DNA from: Trichoplax sp. H2
Lineage: Eukaryota > Placozoa > Uniplacotomia > Trichoplacea
Assembly (NCBI GenBank): GCA_003344405.1
Contig: NOWV01000040.1
Location: 186,001 to 250,000 of the forward strand
Direction of reading: 5' to 3'
DNA: 64,000 bases
A program made the position numbers and the translations under genes. The notes beneath the pieces were generated by a model, which searched no databases, had not been told where the DNA came from, and saw nothing but the letters and a program-made list of their open reading frames with translations. Of the stretch, positions 52,901 through 64,000 are shown in pieces; within the stretch, counting starts at the first letter, position 1; each line of letters opens with the position of its first letter.

Positions 52901-55900
52901 ACCCATTAACAATGATTAAGTATTGCTTATGATACATTTTGGCCTTAACTGTTAAAAAAGTACTAACAAATATTCATATATAAAATATAGTAACAGAATT
53001 ACAACAACTAGGAGCCAGCTGGATCTAGCAGTATTTGCTTCGCATATCAAAATTGTATGCAAGACTTAAAACAATAAAGTTATGCAATCGCTGATACAAT
53101 CATCGACTATGCATTCGTTTCATACACTCTTTGAATTTAATTCATAGAATTTGAAGACTTATATCTAAGCGTATAACACTTTACCCTTTTAAAATTAGTT
53201 GTCCTATGAAAGCACAGCTGCTGGGCATCTTAAGTATAAAGATGCATTATTTCATGACTATTAATCAATGCCGTATTGATAAATACCAACATAGTACACA
53301 CTGTTCCTACTCGTTGTCGATGAGCATCCAACCTTATCAATAAGGAAGACGAATAGCTTAGTGTAGCAACTCGGGTAATTGCGAAATCAACTATGAATAA
53401 GCTATACAAAAATTATTTTTGCACTCTCAATCTCATGATACCACTCAAAGAAATCGTTTGTTCCGTATTCGCAAGCAAAATCCCTGCTATGAAAAGGTTC
53501 ATTTCTAATAATGAATGACGCAAAGTAGTTAGACTAATCGCCATTTCTGTTGAGTGTTATACTTTCTAACGAATAGTCGACTCTTGGCTCCGAACTATAC
53601 TAATTTCAATATTAAAAAAAGCTGTTAACCCCCAATACATGCATACCGTATCAAAGTAATTAATATTACATTTATTATATCCCTTAGACTAAAAGAAAGA
53701 ATCTCTTTATTGATAGCTCACAGTATCAATATTTAATAGGAATGCAACAGTGAATTCGACAAGATATCAGCCTATATTACTTAAATAGTGATCCATTCAC
53801 ATATTATTAGGTATTAGACTGATCAAAATCTAACGATAAAGGAATAATCACTCATTTAAGCTACTATTATAGAGAAAGTCATTAAATTAAAGCATCAAAT
53901 ATTTTAAGAATACAATAAATTCTATTTTGATTTATCCTAATTCCAATTAAACTATCAATGTACGCGAACCTTTCGAAAAATTCACGTTTTGGTCTTGAGA
54001 CTTTTCAATCTCCTGCTGTTATCTAAACAACAGAGTCTAATTCAATATATGTACATATGGTGCCATCTTTAAGAGAGAGCAAAGTATTTGTGTTAGAACT
54101 ATTGTAATATTGTTTTAATAGCTATATTAAAGAAATTTAATATAGCCAATCCTACAGCAAAAACACCCTTATTTAACGAAGAAATTAGAGCAAACTCAAT
54201 GATTCATCATTTCAGCTTTATTAGAAACAAAAAAAGAACATATAACACTAGCATATTTTGCGATGCTATTGCAATAGTTACTTATGATCTCATAAATGAA
54301 CAACAATTTTATTGTGAGAATTGTACAAAAGACTGTATTTACTAAAGATAAACTATAATGCAGTATATTTATGAGAATAATATTGCCGATACATTCCAAA
54401 AATCTTGATCCAGCGCAACGCTAAGTTGTACTGAAACACTACATGCTATTGGATTAAAGCTTGAAGACAGCTTTGTAGCTCAGCATAGATTGTGAAAATA
54501 AGGGACATCGATTTGAAGGTAATATTCATAACCTAAAATCAGTAGTGTCTAACATTAAGTGGTTAAACGAAAATGTGGTGTGTAGCTTATAAACCGATCA
54601 CCAATGCTATTAAAACTAGAAAACAATACATACAAAATATATTTGCCTAGCATTCAGGCTGATAGGAATTAAAAAGTCATCCAACAGACAAAAATTTCTT
54701 AAAATGTAAAATACGATTATTAAAAGGCTAATTGTTAAGATTGCAAATTAACAAGCAAGTAATGCACTACTAAAAATGATCTAGATCGGTAGATTCTCTA
54801 TAAGCAATAAATTTACATAGAATTGCTAAAATGCTATATGCTACTCTTACTAACCATTGTACATAATACTATTTGCGACTAAAATATATTAAAATTGTTG
54901 TAGCCCAATATTGTAGTTTATTAGCATTACTATCTGTCTAATTCATCATGCCCTCAGACTATGAACGTATTAGCTTAAGTTTGAGTACAGCATACACTTG
55001 TATGCAATTATCTTTACTTTGGTAGCCTAGTAAATTGCTTCAGAAATCGATATTTACAGGTTATTTAAGATATAATCCAGTTTTCATAACAACACGGAAT
55101 CTGATATGATAGCTTACTTATTGAGACCTGTAATCTTCTTGTAAACTATCATTGCGCATAACACGAGTACTCTTGGAAATATTGATACAGCGTGATTTAT
55201 TTCTTCTAGTCTATCGGTACATTCTCGCACAGTTTCATAGCAACAATAATTTTTGATAAAATAATCAATTTATTATGAACCACTCTTCTACGGCTAAATA
55301 TATACTGTGTTCCGAGCTATCATAGAATAAGTAAAATTTACTGTGCATAGAATTCTGTATAAGTCAATTACCCGTTTAAAAATAGCAAAGTTAACAATAA
55401 TATAATTTAATTAATTACCATAATTAATTAGCTTATATCCCACAGCCAATGGTGTTACAAATTTACGACTAAAGTGGTTGATTCTACTTTAAAATATTAT
55501 TGGCCCTAACTTACTTTAACGATTAGATTCTCCCCTTACGATAAATTGCCTTTAAAATACTGTACTATCCAAAGTATAATTTCCTATAATTAATAAAGAA
55601 ATTCATTATTGTACTTCATATGATTACATCGATTTAACAAGAAGCACCTGCAATTCAATAGGTTATAGAGTAATAGCAGTTTATGTTTTCTGATTTATAG
55701 CTCCACACTGAACAACATAAAATTCCAATCAATTCATCTTATGCGGAGCATGGAATTAAATTTAATTTATAGATATGTTCGCATTTTTACTCTGCAACAA
55801 TATCCTAATATATCTTCATCAAAGACGTTATAAAATTCATAGCTATGGACACCTAGTTGGTAAATCTACTTTATCTATACCTTATAATACGAAATTGGAG

Positions 55901-57400
55901 TGAATCCTTCGCGTAAACATCATAAATTTGACTATAAGTCATTTTATATACACATAACCGGTCTATAACTACGTATTATGCACAGTTAACAGTACCATGA
56001 TAAACTTGCAAACTATTAGCGGATATACTTGTCATTCAATCAATAGCATACTAACATACCAATCTTTATGCTATATCAAAACTATAGTCAGCTTTTTATA
56101 CAAAGCGCAGGGTTTACTGTAACCTTTTGTAAAACTTACATACAAGTAGTAGTACGTAGTTAACTGGCAAACATCCGTAAATTTTAATACGTGTACAATC
56201 AGTGAGAGTGCTTACGAATAATGATAATAAGCAGTACTCTCATGTACTTTCTTATGAGTATAGGATGGAAATCAACTAGTCCCATAGATATGTATACGAC
56301 TAAATCCAATATAGCTATACCTATCACTGGAAATTACCATAGTAATTACTTTATATAATAAAATTATCCAAAATACTTGTTAACATGATAACCCTAATTT
56401 GCCGTTTAATTTTATCTCAACATCTCGTATCGACATTATGAGATTAAAGCAACTTTTAAACCTCACTTAAAAATATAGGATTACTCTAGCATTTAGTCAG
56501 TTGCGAACTGTTTTATTCAAAATTCCAGTCTATATCATAACTATTACTCTAAGGTTTGTACCTCGATTCAGAATATAGTCTAATCATATTCCCATTACAA
56601 GATACACAGAATCAAACTCATAGAAAAGTCTATTGTTGCCATCAAAATAGACTCTGTCAAGGCATGCACAGAAACTGCTGCAGTTGTTGATCGCGATCGC
56701 TATTTATACCAATCTATTTTTAGAGAATTTATGACGTTGCATTGGTAAATAGATTGAATAGAAATTGAATAACTATAGTAGCAAATTGACCTTGCTATGG
56801 GGAATAAGCAATAATAGAGAACAAAGCGAATAATACTTACTTGACGACTAATGAAAAGGTACTTCTTGTATGGGCGACAATAGAAACTAGCAACTTGCCC
56901 AAAGGTGCTGTAGCCAATTGGCAATTGTTCTTAAGTCATTCTATTTTGTTTATTCCACAAGTTATACGTATAAATTACTAGAAAACTTTATAATGCCTAG
57001 TTAGACGGCCGTATTTTCATTGATGTCATCATTGTTCTTAAAATAGGAATATTAAATGTAGGCTTTAGTATAAAAAGTGCATAACAATTCATTGTTGTTC
57101 TATCACATGAATGGCATTTTCGCAAATAAGATAACAATACATTAGTTAAAATTGTAGCCATAAGAAGATATAGTTAAAGGCATCCAGTCTATGTAGCAGT
57201 GATGATGATTATTAGATGCTGACATCATATTGGCATTCCACTGATATACTTGACTTTTAGCCTATTGAATGATCGTCTAGTTGATAGTTTAGACTATTTT
57301 CTCGATGCACGTATAGTTCATATGGGATCGATTGCCTCAATTAAAATAGCATACATTCACAAAAACATGCATACAAAAAGGATGATACACTATGATATAT
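49980..57400. other. Long gene-poor region
   Basis: About 7.4 kb of very AT-rich sequence with frequent stops on both strands. No conserved exon was recognised. The clearest candidate is a minus-strand open stretch at about 56846-56932 (contains PIGYSTFGQV and FYCRPYKK) that ends at a good donor, GTAAGT, and starts after an AG, but no partner exon was found. The frame at 54196-54399 shows nothing recognisable. Confidence 0.5.
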
Positions 57401-58151
57401 AAAATATAGATATCAACATAAAGTAAAAGATGAATCTAAAAAATGCCGCGAGAAAAAGAATTAATCCAATGGTTTTTATTGTCTGTACTCAATCAACATC
57501 GTGTTCATCAATATATATCTTGTATTGAACGTAATACTTTTTAAAGGATCACATCGGATACAGGACATAAAACCAGACGATTAGTATTAAATATATATAT
57601 ATAGAAACGCGACAAGTTGAGGCGTTACGTAAATAGTAACTGCGGAATGGATTCCTTTTGTCTACATTCCACGTGGATGTTGATCAGTTCGCGTTACTAA
57701 TTGGCTTATGTTTTATTGACGTCAGATTAATCTCCATAGCTACGTGCTACAACTACTTGTTAAAAGTTGTTGACGGTCGTAGTCATCGGCATTTCTCAGT
57801 TTAACCTTAAGTGTTGAAGAGGGTTTAACGATAACTCAAATTACGTGAAAAGGTATGCGATATCGAGACTTTGAATTGATTGTGATTTTTGGGCTAAGCT
57901 TGAAAGATAGTTTGTCATTTTTAATGCTACTGTAAAACAATTACGGTTAGAATAGAACTACAATTTCAGTACAGTAATCAACAGGTAGTTTTATATCCGA
58001 TAGCAACATAAAGATAATCATTTTTGAACATGTTTGACTAATATATATTTCTTCATCTTTTTCTATATTGGTAGGATCGATATAGAAAACTTTTTGGACG
58101 ACTTTTCCTTTTTTACTGGAGAATTAAAAAACTTAAACACTACAAACGAAA
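57401..58151. other. Upstream region of the thrombospondin-repeat gene
   Basis: Probably holds the promoter and 5' leader. An ATATATATAT tract lies near 57591-57602 and a TAATATATATTTC stretch near 58040. Neither can be assigned as a TATA box with confidence. Confidence 0.35.
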
Positions 58152-59884
58152 ATGTATAAATTCACTTTAATAGTTGTTCTAGTCGCTATCGCCCAGTTGG
58201 CTGCTGGTCAAGTTAGTTTAATCATTTACAGTACGGCTGACGAAAATATGGCCAGTTCCGCTGATGGTAAGTTTCTTTATAGAACATCAAGACAAATGGA
58301 GTAAAAAACCTTCTGTAAAATTTTTATTGCGCTATCTACATGACCGTCGTTTATTCACGAATCTAAAACTATCATTTTAATCTATAACATCGATCGATCG
58401 TAAAATTTATTCATCAAATTGCTTAGTACCTTTACAAAATCGAGTTAAAAATAATTCTACTACGATCACCGTAGAAATATTTACTAAAGTCCAATTATCA
58501 AACTCGATCGAATAGCTTAATTATATGCCATCACTAAAATCAAATCTCCTCTCTTCTCTTCTCCTTATTATTTATAGTAACCGCAACCATCTCGCAACCA
58601 ATAGATGGTAAGTGATGATTAGTAAAATTTTTTTAGTACCTAGATACCATTTCTTAACTCTAAGTAAAGATGAGTATCGCAGTAAAACAATTATCCTAAG
58701 CTACGCAAACAATAGGCACAATAATAGAATCTTTAGAGTTAATTAAGAGTAAAGACAATCCATGGATTTCGATCAACAAACTAATCTATTTTTCTATCTT
58801 TTTTTCTCTCCTTATTACCTTCATCTCTATCTATAGCAAGTAAGTTATTACAATTTTTAGCATAATTTCACATCTTCGACTGTTTTGTAGTAGACAGTAA
58901 TGTAAAAATTAACAGTAGATATGGACAGTCTTCATTAGCTTGGTTACCATAGTTACCCAATTTAATCGATGCTTTGATCTTGTTTCCACAGCTACTGGTT
59001 CTTATATGCCAACACCAACAATCTCAGCTACTGCTACATCATCCGGTGTAACACCAACTGCTGCCGCTACATCGACACCAGTTGCTGGTAAATTGAATAT
59101 TATAATTTTTAGCCCTATACTCTTCATTTCAGTGACTATTAGTTACTACATATTCGTAATCTTTGTTCTATAATAAATTAAATAAATGACTTCTACTGTA
59201 GCTTGGGGACAATGGGGCGCTTGGACTCTTGGTACATGCTCTAATGCTTGCGGAAATGGTACAACTACTCGTTCTAGAAAACGATGCAAAGTCAATGATG
59301 TTAACTTCTGTGAGAATGAAAATGTAGCAAACTATCCCTGCGTTGGACCCTGCACAACCACTTCTGGCAATACCACTGCCACACCAGTAGCTGGTAAGAT
59401 TTTGAAATAACTAAAATTAACCCGCAACTTTTTAATTGAATTTGATTTTGTTAACTCAATTTTCTATAACGATCAAGAAAATAATGCATTTATTTTCTAT
59501 TCCATATAGCATGGGGACAATGGAGTGCTTGGGTCGGTGGGGCTTGTTCCAACCCTTGCGGTAACGGTACTCACACTCGCACCAGGCAAAGATGCAAAGT
59601 CAACGATAATAAAAACTGCGAAAATAAACAAGAAGACAACGCTTTCTGTGTTGGCACATGTGGAACAAATTCTACAGTTATACCCACTAGTGGTGCTCCG
59701 CACACTACTACCCATTCTTTGCCCTTGGTTATCGCTTTAGTTTTCATCAGGTACGTCAATTTTATTTTAAAAGTCATCGATAGCGAATGAACTGTTAAGG
59801 TTAAATATGAGCTTATGCCATTAAATTGCCAGATTTTGATCAAAATGTTTCTTTATTTACAGTTTTATGCAGTATTTCTTCTGA
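58152..59884 (+). CDS. Secreted, probably GPI-anchored protein with two thrombospondin type-1 repeats
   Basis: Extracellular or cell-surface protein of about 231 residues; specific function unknown. Exons: 58152-58266, 58578-58607, 58992-59087, 59202-59393, 59510-59750, 59863-59884. An additional 3-base exon at 58837-58839 is possible. Order of parts: signal peptide MYKFTLIVVLVAIAQLAAG (1-19); a Thr/Ser/Ala/Pro-rich, mucin-like linker; TSP1 repeat one (81-144) with WGQWGAW, CSNACGNG and a CEN...PC pattern; TSP1 repeat two (145 on) with WGQWSAW, CSNPCGNG, RTRQRCK; a Thr-rich spacer; and a hydrophobic C terminus (PLVIALVFI...QYFF) that fits a GPI-attachment signal. The first five introns are all phase 1, so the linker and first TSP1 exon are symmetric 1-1 modules that can be shuffled or duplicated. 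A transmembrane anchor is less likely because no cytosolic tail follows. Confidence 0.85.
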
Positions 59885-60976
59885 GTCGGATAAGCCGTTT
59901 ACTTTCTCGGGATACGGTTTTACTACGGGAGAAAATAGCCTAGAAGATTCGCTTTATTGAAAACAAAAAAAATTAGAACTCTTTACTGCATAAAATTTGA
60001 AGATTTTTCTCACATTGCTGTCGAACGGCTAAACAGGATTACAGAGTATGATTTGCATGCTTTATTTATCGTCTAAAAATATAACCAATGTACAGTAGAT
60101 TCAAAAGCACTAATCATAATGATGCTTTCTAAAGTGAGTTTAATAATTTCTTTGCAAAGTTACTAAACGACAAAGTATTCTATCATAATACTGCGACGTC
60201 AACAAAATTTATTTGTTGAAAAGTATTAAGCTACTAAGTTGCTTCTTTAATTTTGTTTCTTACTATCTAATTTCAGTAGCAAATATATATTACAAAATTA
60301 CTTGAGTAAATATCTGTGTAACTAATCAAGTTTTTGCTATACTTTTTTCTATATTTGATTTTAGTCATATTAATCTAGATACGTTACCACATCGATGATA
60401 TTTCATCATTACACGTGGTAGTTGCGTATTTCGATATTGCTCTTGTAAAACATCAACAGCGGATATACAAGTTGTATTAATTAATTATATAGTGATCTTG
60501 CGAATACAGCGCATAGTCGTACAATATCATTATATATCATAAGCTAACGTCGACGTACACAGGCGTCCATGTTATAACTTGATATTTTTTGGACTATAAC
60601 CTGTCCATTCACATGGACTTGACATCTTAAACTGCGTTAAATAAAGATTTACTTATTAGAAATAAAATCTCTGATGTATTTTTCTTGTGTTATCGATCAA
60701 ATCAAAGTAACAAAATTGCATGCGAGTTGATATTCTTATATTGCATTACATATAGATCAATTCTGGAATAGTCTGACTTGATATACTAGCATTATGTACT
60801 GACTGTAAAGACAATTTAACGATTTAATCAGCAAATTAACAGGAAATCTCATGTGTTAGCTATTTCTTGTCCTTTTATTATTATTTTTTTATCATGTTAT
60901 GCGTTATTGCAGCATTACTAATAAGTTCTATTTAAAGGTAGTTCTACAATTTCACATTAAACCTTAGAATACAAAA
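59885..60976. other. Intergenic region, no gene recognised
   Basis: AT-rich sequence after the thrombospondin-repeat gene. An AATAAA-containing stretch near 60640 is too far to assign confidently as its 3' end. No conserved frame was found on either strand. Confidence 0.5.
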
Positions 60977-61332
60977 GTAATTTAGATTAGAGTCACTACG
61001 ACCTAATGAATTTTAGGTTTATGCCATAGAAGACTATAAATTTCAAGAACACCATCTGTAGTAAAAAATTATCATATTTTAGCGTCGGTTCTGACGCCAA
61101 AAATATTAATTTCATTACCCTTTCATCTACCATTGTCTAGGTGCTTAAGCCTTATAAGACAAACGTAATTTAGATAAGAGCCACTACGACCTAATGAATT
61201 TTAGATTTATGTCACAGAAGACTATAAATTCCAAGGACATCGTCTGAAGTAAAAAATTATCATATTTTAGCGTCGGTTCTGACGCCAAAAATATCAATTT
61301 TATTACCCTTTCATCTACCATTGTCTAGGTGT
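60977..61332. repeat. Two-copy ~167-base duplication with an internal hairpin
   Basis: Copies 60977-61143 and 61165-61332 share GTAATTTAGAT, CACTACGACCTAATGAATTT, AGAAGACTATAAATT and CATCTACCATTGTCTAGGTG. Each contains GCGTC-GGTTCT-GACGC (61082-61097 and 61270-61285), extended by A/T-rich arms into a 13-14 base stem. Stem bases are identical in both copies, while differences fall elsewhere. Confidence 0.8.
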
Positions 61333-61594
61333 ATTATGCCCCCAGTAAACAACTATGGTAAATAATTATATGATAATACGTAAGCCAAGATAGCATTGTC
61401 TTGTATTTTAATTACCATGACTCTTTTTATTATAGATCGCAAGCAGGATCAAGTATAAATGCAAATATCTTAAACCTAAAATTGCCTCATCATTGAGTCT
61501 TAAGAACTATTCAATTGCTGCGGTACATATTTATCCATGCTAACTAAATAATGACATATCTTTACCCGTATCTTAAGTATGTGTTGATATAGAA

Positions 61595-62165
61595 TTATAG
61601 TAAACCCTAACCCTAGCCCAAACAAGTCATTTCGTATTTAGATCTTGCTGATATTATACTAATAGGCATGGTATCCTTATTATATTAACTACAAAGCACC
61701 ACCTTACCTATACTTACTAGAGTCCCAATGAAACAATTATGGAAGTAATTTCATCATTACACTCCCACATTTCTAGTAATAGCATCTAGAGTAGTCATAA
61801 CCCCAACAAGTTAGTTCTAAATCTTGTGATATTATATTCATAGACATGGTATCCTTGTTATGTTAGCTGCGGAGTATCACTTTTCCTATATTTACCAAAG
61901 TCCTGATGAAACAATTACGGAAAGTAATTTCTTCATTACATTCCCATATTGCTAATAATAGCATCTAGAGTCATAGATAACCCTATTCCTAATCCAGACA
62001 AAGTTATTTCGTATCCAGATCTTGCTGATATTATATTCATAGGTATCACATCCTTGCTATAGTAGTTACAGAGCACCACATTTATTTTACCAGAGCCCCA
62101 ACGAAACAATTACGTAAAGTAATTTCTACGTTACAACCCCATATTTCTAATAATAGCATCTATAG
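61595..62165. repeat. Three-copy ~190-base tandem repeat with telomere-like CCCTAA motifs
   Basis: Diverged units start near 61595, 61795 and 61975. They share ATCTTG(C)TGATATTATA, CATAGGCAT-like sequence, CATGGTATCCTT, CCAATGAAACAATTA, GTAATTTC and AATAGCATCTA. The first opens with AACCCTAACCCTAGCCC (61603-61619) and the third with AACCCTATTCCTAATCC, resembling decayed animal telomere repeats (CCCTAA)n. Confidence 0.75.
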
Positions 62166-62169
62166 TACT

Positions 62170-64000
62170 TGCTTAAATCGATGCAATCTGTTATACAAGT
62201 GCCCATCTATTACTGCTGTTAACTAATTATCATCACGACAGCTAGTTTTAAAATGCAACAATATTTTCATCGCCAATGCTTACTCCCTTTACGTGCTCCT
62301 AGCTATTTATAATATAGAATAGTCATCATCAATCTTACCTTAATGAAAGGTAATTATAATTATGTTAAAACTGCTTTCCTATCGAGTGACAATTAATTAT
62401 CATAATAATAAGTACTGCATTCTTAACTTAGCTATAATAAATAAAAAAATTCTTATCCAATAATAGCTTAACTTACCGTATTATACTGTATGTAAACAAA
62501 GTATTTCTTGCATAGATCAAGTGCGAAACTCTCAAAGGTCACATAGTTAATCACACTCTAAAAGAGCTAATGTCAAAAGGCCAAATTAGGCTGAATGTTA
62601 ATTGGTACTTAATCATTTTATTCTGTTTACGATAATTCTAATCGATTATGTGCTATCGAAGTAGCTGAAATCATCTTTAATTTCTGTTGTTCATAAATAG
62701 ATGATCACGGTACTAAATTGTAATTTTCTGAGAGACTTATCAATGACCGAAAAATTTGATTTTCAATATATTTTGTGCTATTGCAGATCTTTCTTAGAGT
62801 TAAGTATCAAACAGTAACGGATTAGTTCTTATACTTTTATTAGTGTGCACATCCTATTCGAATATAATTGTAGATCAATTATAATATGCAGTTACATTGC
62901 AATGCAACAAAATTGTATTTTCACTGTTTTAGACCATGGAATACGCTAGTGGCTCAATATGGTTTCAAATTATAAATCAGCTTTATTCAAGCTATAATAG
63001 CGTTTGTCATGGTCATCGTTGAGAAGTAATTATATCTAGGCCAATTCTAGGCGTTTCAATTACAATGATCGAAAAGAAGGAATATTTTCGAATCTAAAAA
63101 GTTACCAAATAATATACGAATCTACAACTTCATCCGGAGCAAAGATAAATTAATGTTTATAATGTATTCATCGTTAACAACATGCTATTGCCAAGCAAGT
63201 GATCAGAATGATATCATGACATGACCAATTCCGAAAATATTAATTCTTGTTTCATGAATAACATCATATAAACATTAAAATACTCGTATATCTGTATATA
63301 TAGTCGACAAATGTTGCGTTATGATCAATGATGGAATATATCCATTCATTGAAGTTTGATGATAGCTTAAAGATAGAAATTGGAGTAATTTTAAGATACT
63401 TTCATCATCGACAATAATCGCTACATATTAGTATTAAATTTAAGACGTCACTACGAAATAACAATTGAACTCAATTATTGTAATAAAGCAATCAACTTTC
63501 TAACCATTTGATCATTTTTAAATATCTAGTAATTATATTGTACCAATATCAACAACACTCTAAGTAGGAGCATTTTATCGTCGTACTATGTCGATCACCT
63601 TTTTTTAGTTTTTAATCGTAAATAGTATTTTATATATATATATATATATATATATTATTATGAATCATTAAACAATTCATCATAAATACATGTTTAATTT
63701 AAGAGCAGTAAAAGATTTTTCTAATTGCACAAGGACAGTATTATGGACTTATAAATGGATTAAACTCATAATTTTATACACAATATTGAGATTTTGTAAT
63801 TGATAAAGTGTTTAAATAATATGCATCATCCTGGATAATTATAGTTAAGTAATTATGGTATTACATCACAATCGAATATCAAATACCTAGAGTAGTGTAG
63901 CTTTAACTGATTAACACTGATAAATGTGTGAACTGGAAGATGTACCAAGTTAGTTTCTTATAACTTAGTAAGCCATCTATTAATGTAGCAATTACTGGTA
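62170..64000. other. Terminal intergenic region
   Basis: No gene recognised up to the window edge. A (TA)n microsatellite of about 26 bases lies at about 63631-63656. Exons of a gene starting beyond the window cannot be excluded. Confidence 0.5.

Overview
The window looks like genomic DNA from an early-branching animal, most likely a placozoan (Trichoplax or Hoilungia type). This is inferred from strongly AT-rich sequence, many short introns that join conserved animal exons in phase, an animal-type gene set (SGK3 with a PX domain, NEK6/7, a class A GPCR, thrombospondin type-1 modules) and long tandem-repeat-filled gaps. No bacterial, organellar or viral gene was recognised. Exon-intron structures were worked out by reading frame, splice signals and remembered family sequences, not by alignment software.

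Layout from left to right: a PX-domain AGC kinase, SGK3-like, + strand, 138-4682, 5' end outside the window; a 6.6-kb gap; a single-exon NEK6/7 kinase, +, 11321-12280; a 7-kb gap rich in local duplications, one 20-N assembly gap and an array of small signal-peptide-like reading frames; RMC1, regulator of the MON1-CCZ1 complex, +, 19390-25732, 26 exons; LMBRD1, lysosomal cobalamin exporter, -, 26283-31540, 18 exons; two minisatellite arrays; a steroid 5-alpha-reductase, +, 34423-36905, 8 exons; more arrays and a GTACAGTAC-rich palindromic block; EIF2S1 (eIF2-alpha), +, 40511-42227, 5 exons; PREB/SEC12, -, 42592-45489, 9 exons; a 3.4-kb gap; an intronless orphan class A GPCR, +, 48918-49979; an 8-kb gap without recognised genes; a secreted, probably GPI-anchored protein with two thrombospondin type-1 repeats, +, 58152-59884; and a terminal 4.1-kb gap with hairpin-bearing duplications and telomere-like repeats.

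The genes are not an operon or cluster. Several are endomembrane or lysosome genes (SGK3 via PI3P, RMC1 for Rab7 activation, LMBRD1 for lysosomal B12 export, PREB for COPII budding), but their being neighbours may be chance. Convergent pairs RMC1/LMBRD1 and EIF2S1/PREB have 3' ends only about 550 and 365 bases apart. The most unusual material lies outside the conserved genes: the tandem signal-peptide-like ORFs at 18432-18858, the tandem hairpins just upstream of RMC1, the palindromic GTAC blocks, and a possible 3-base microexon in the thrombospondin-repeat gene.
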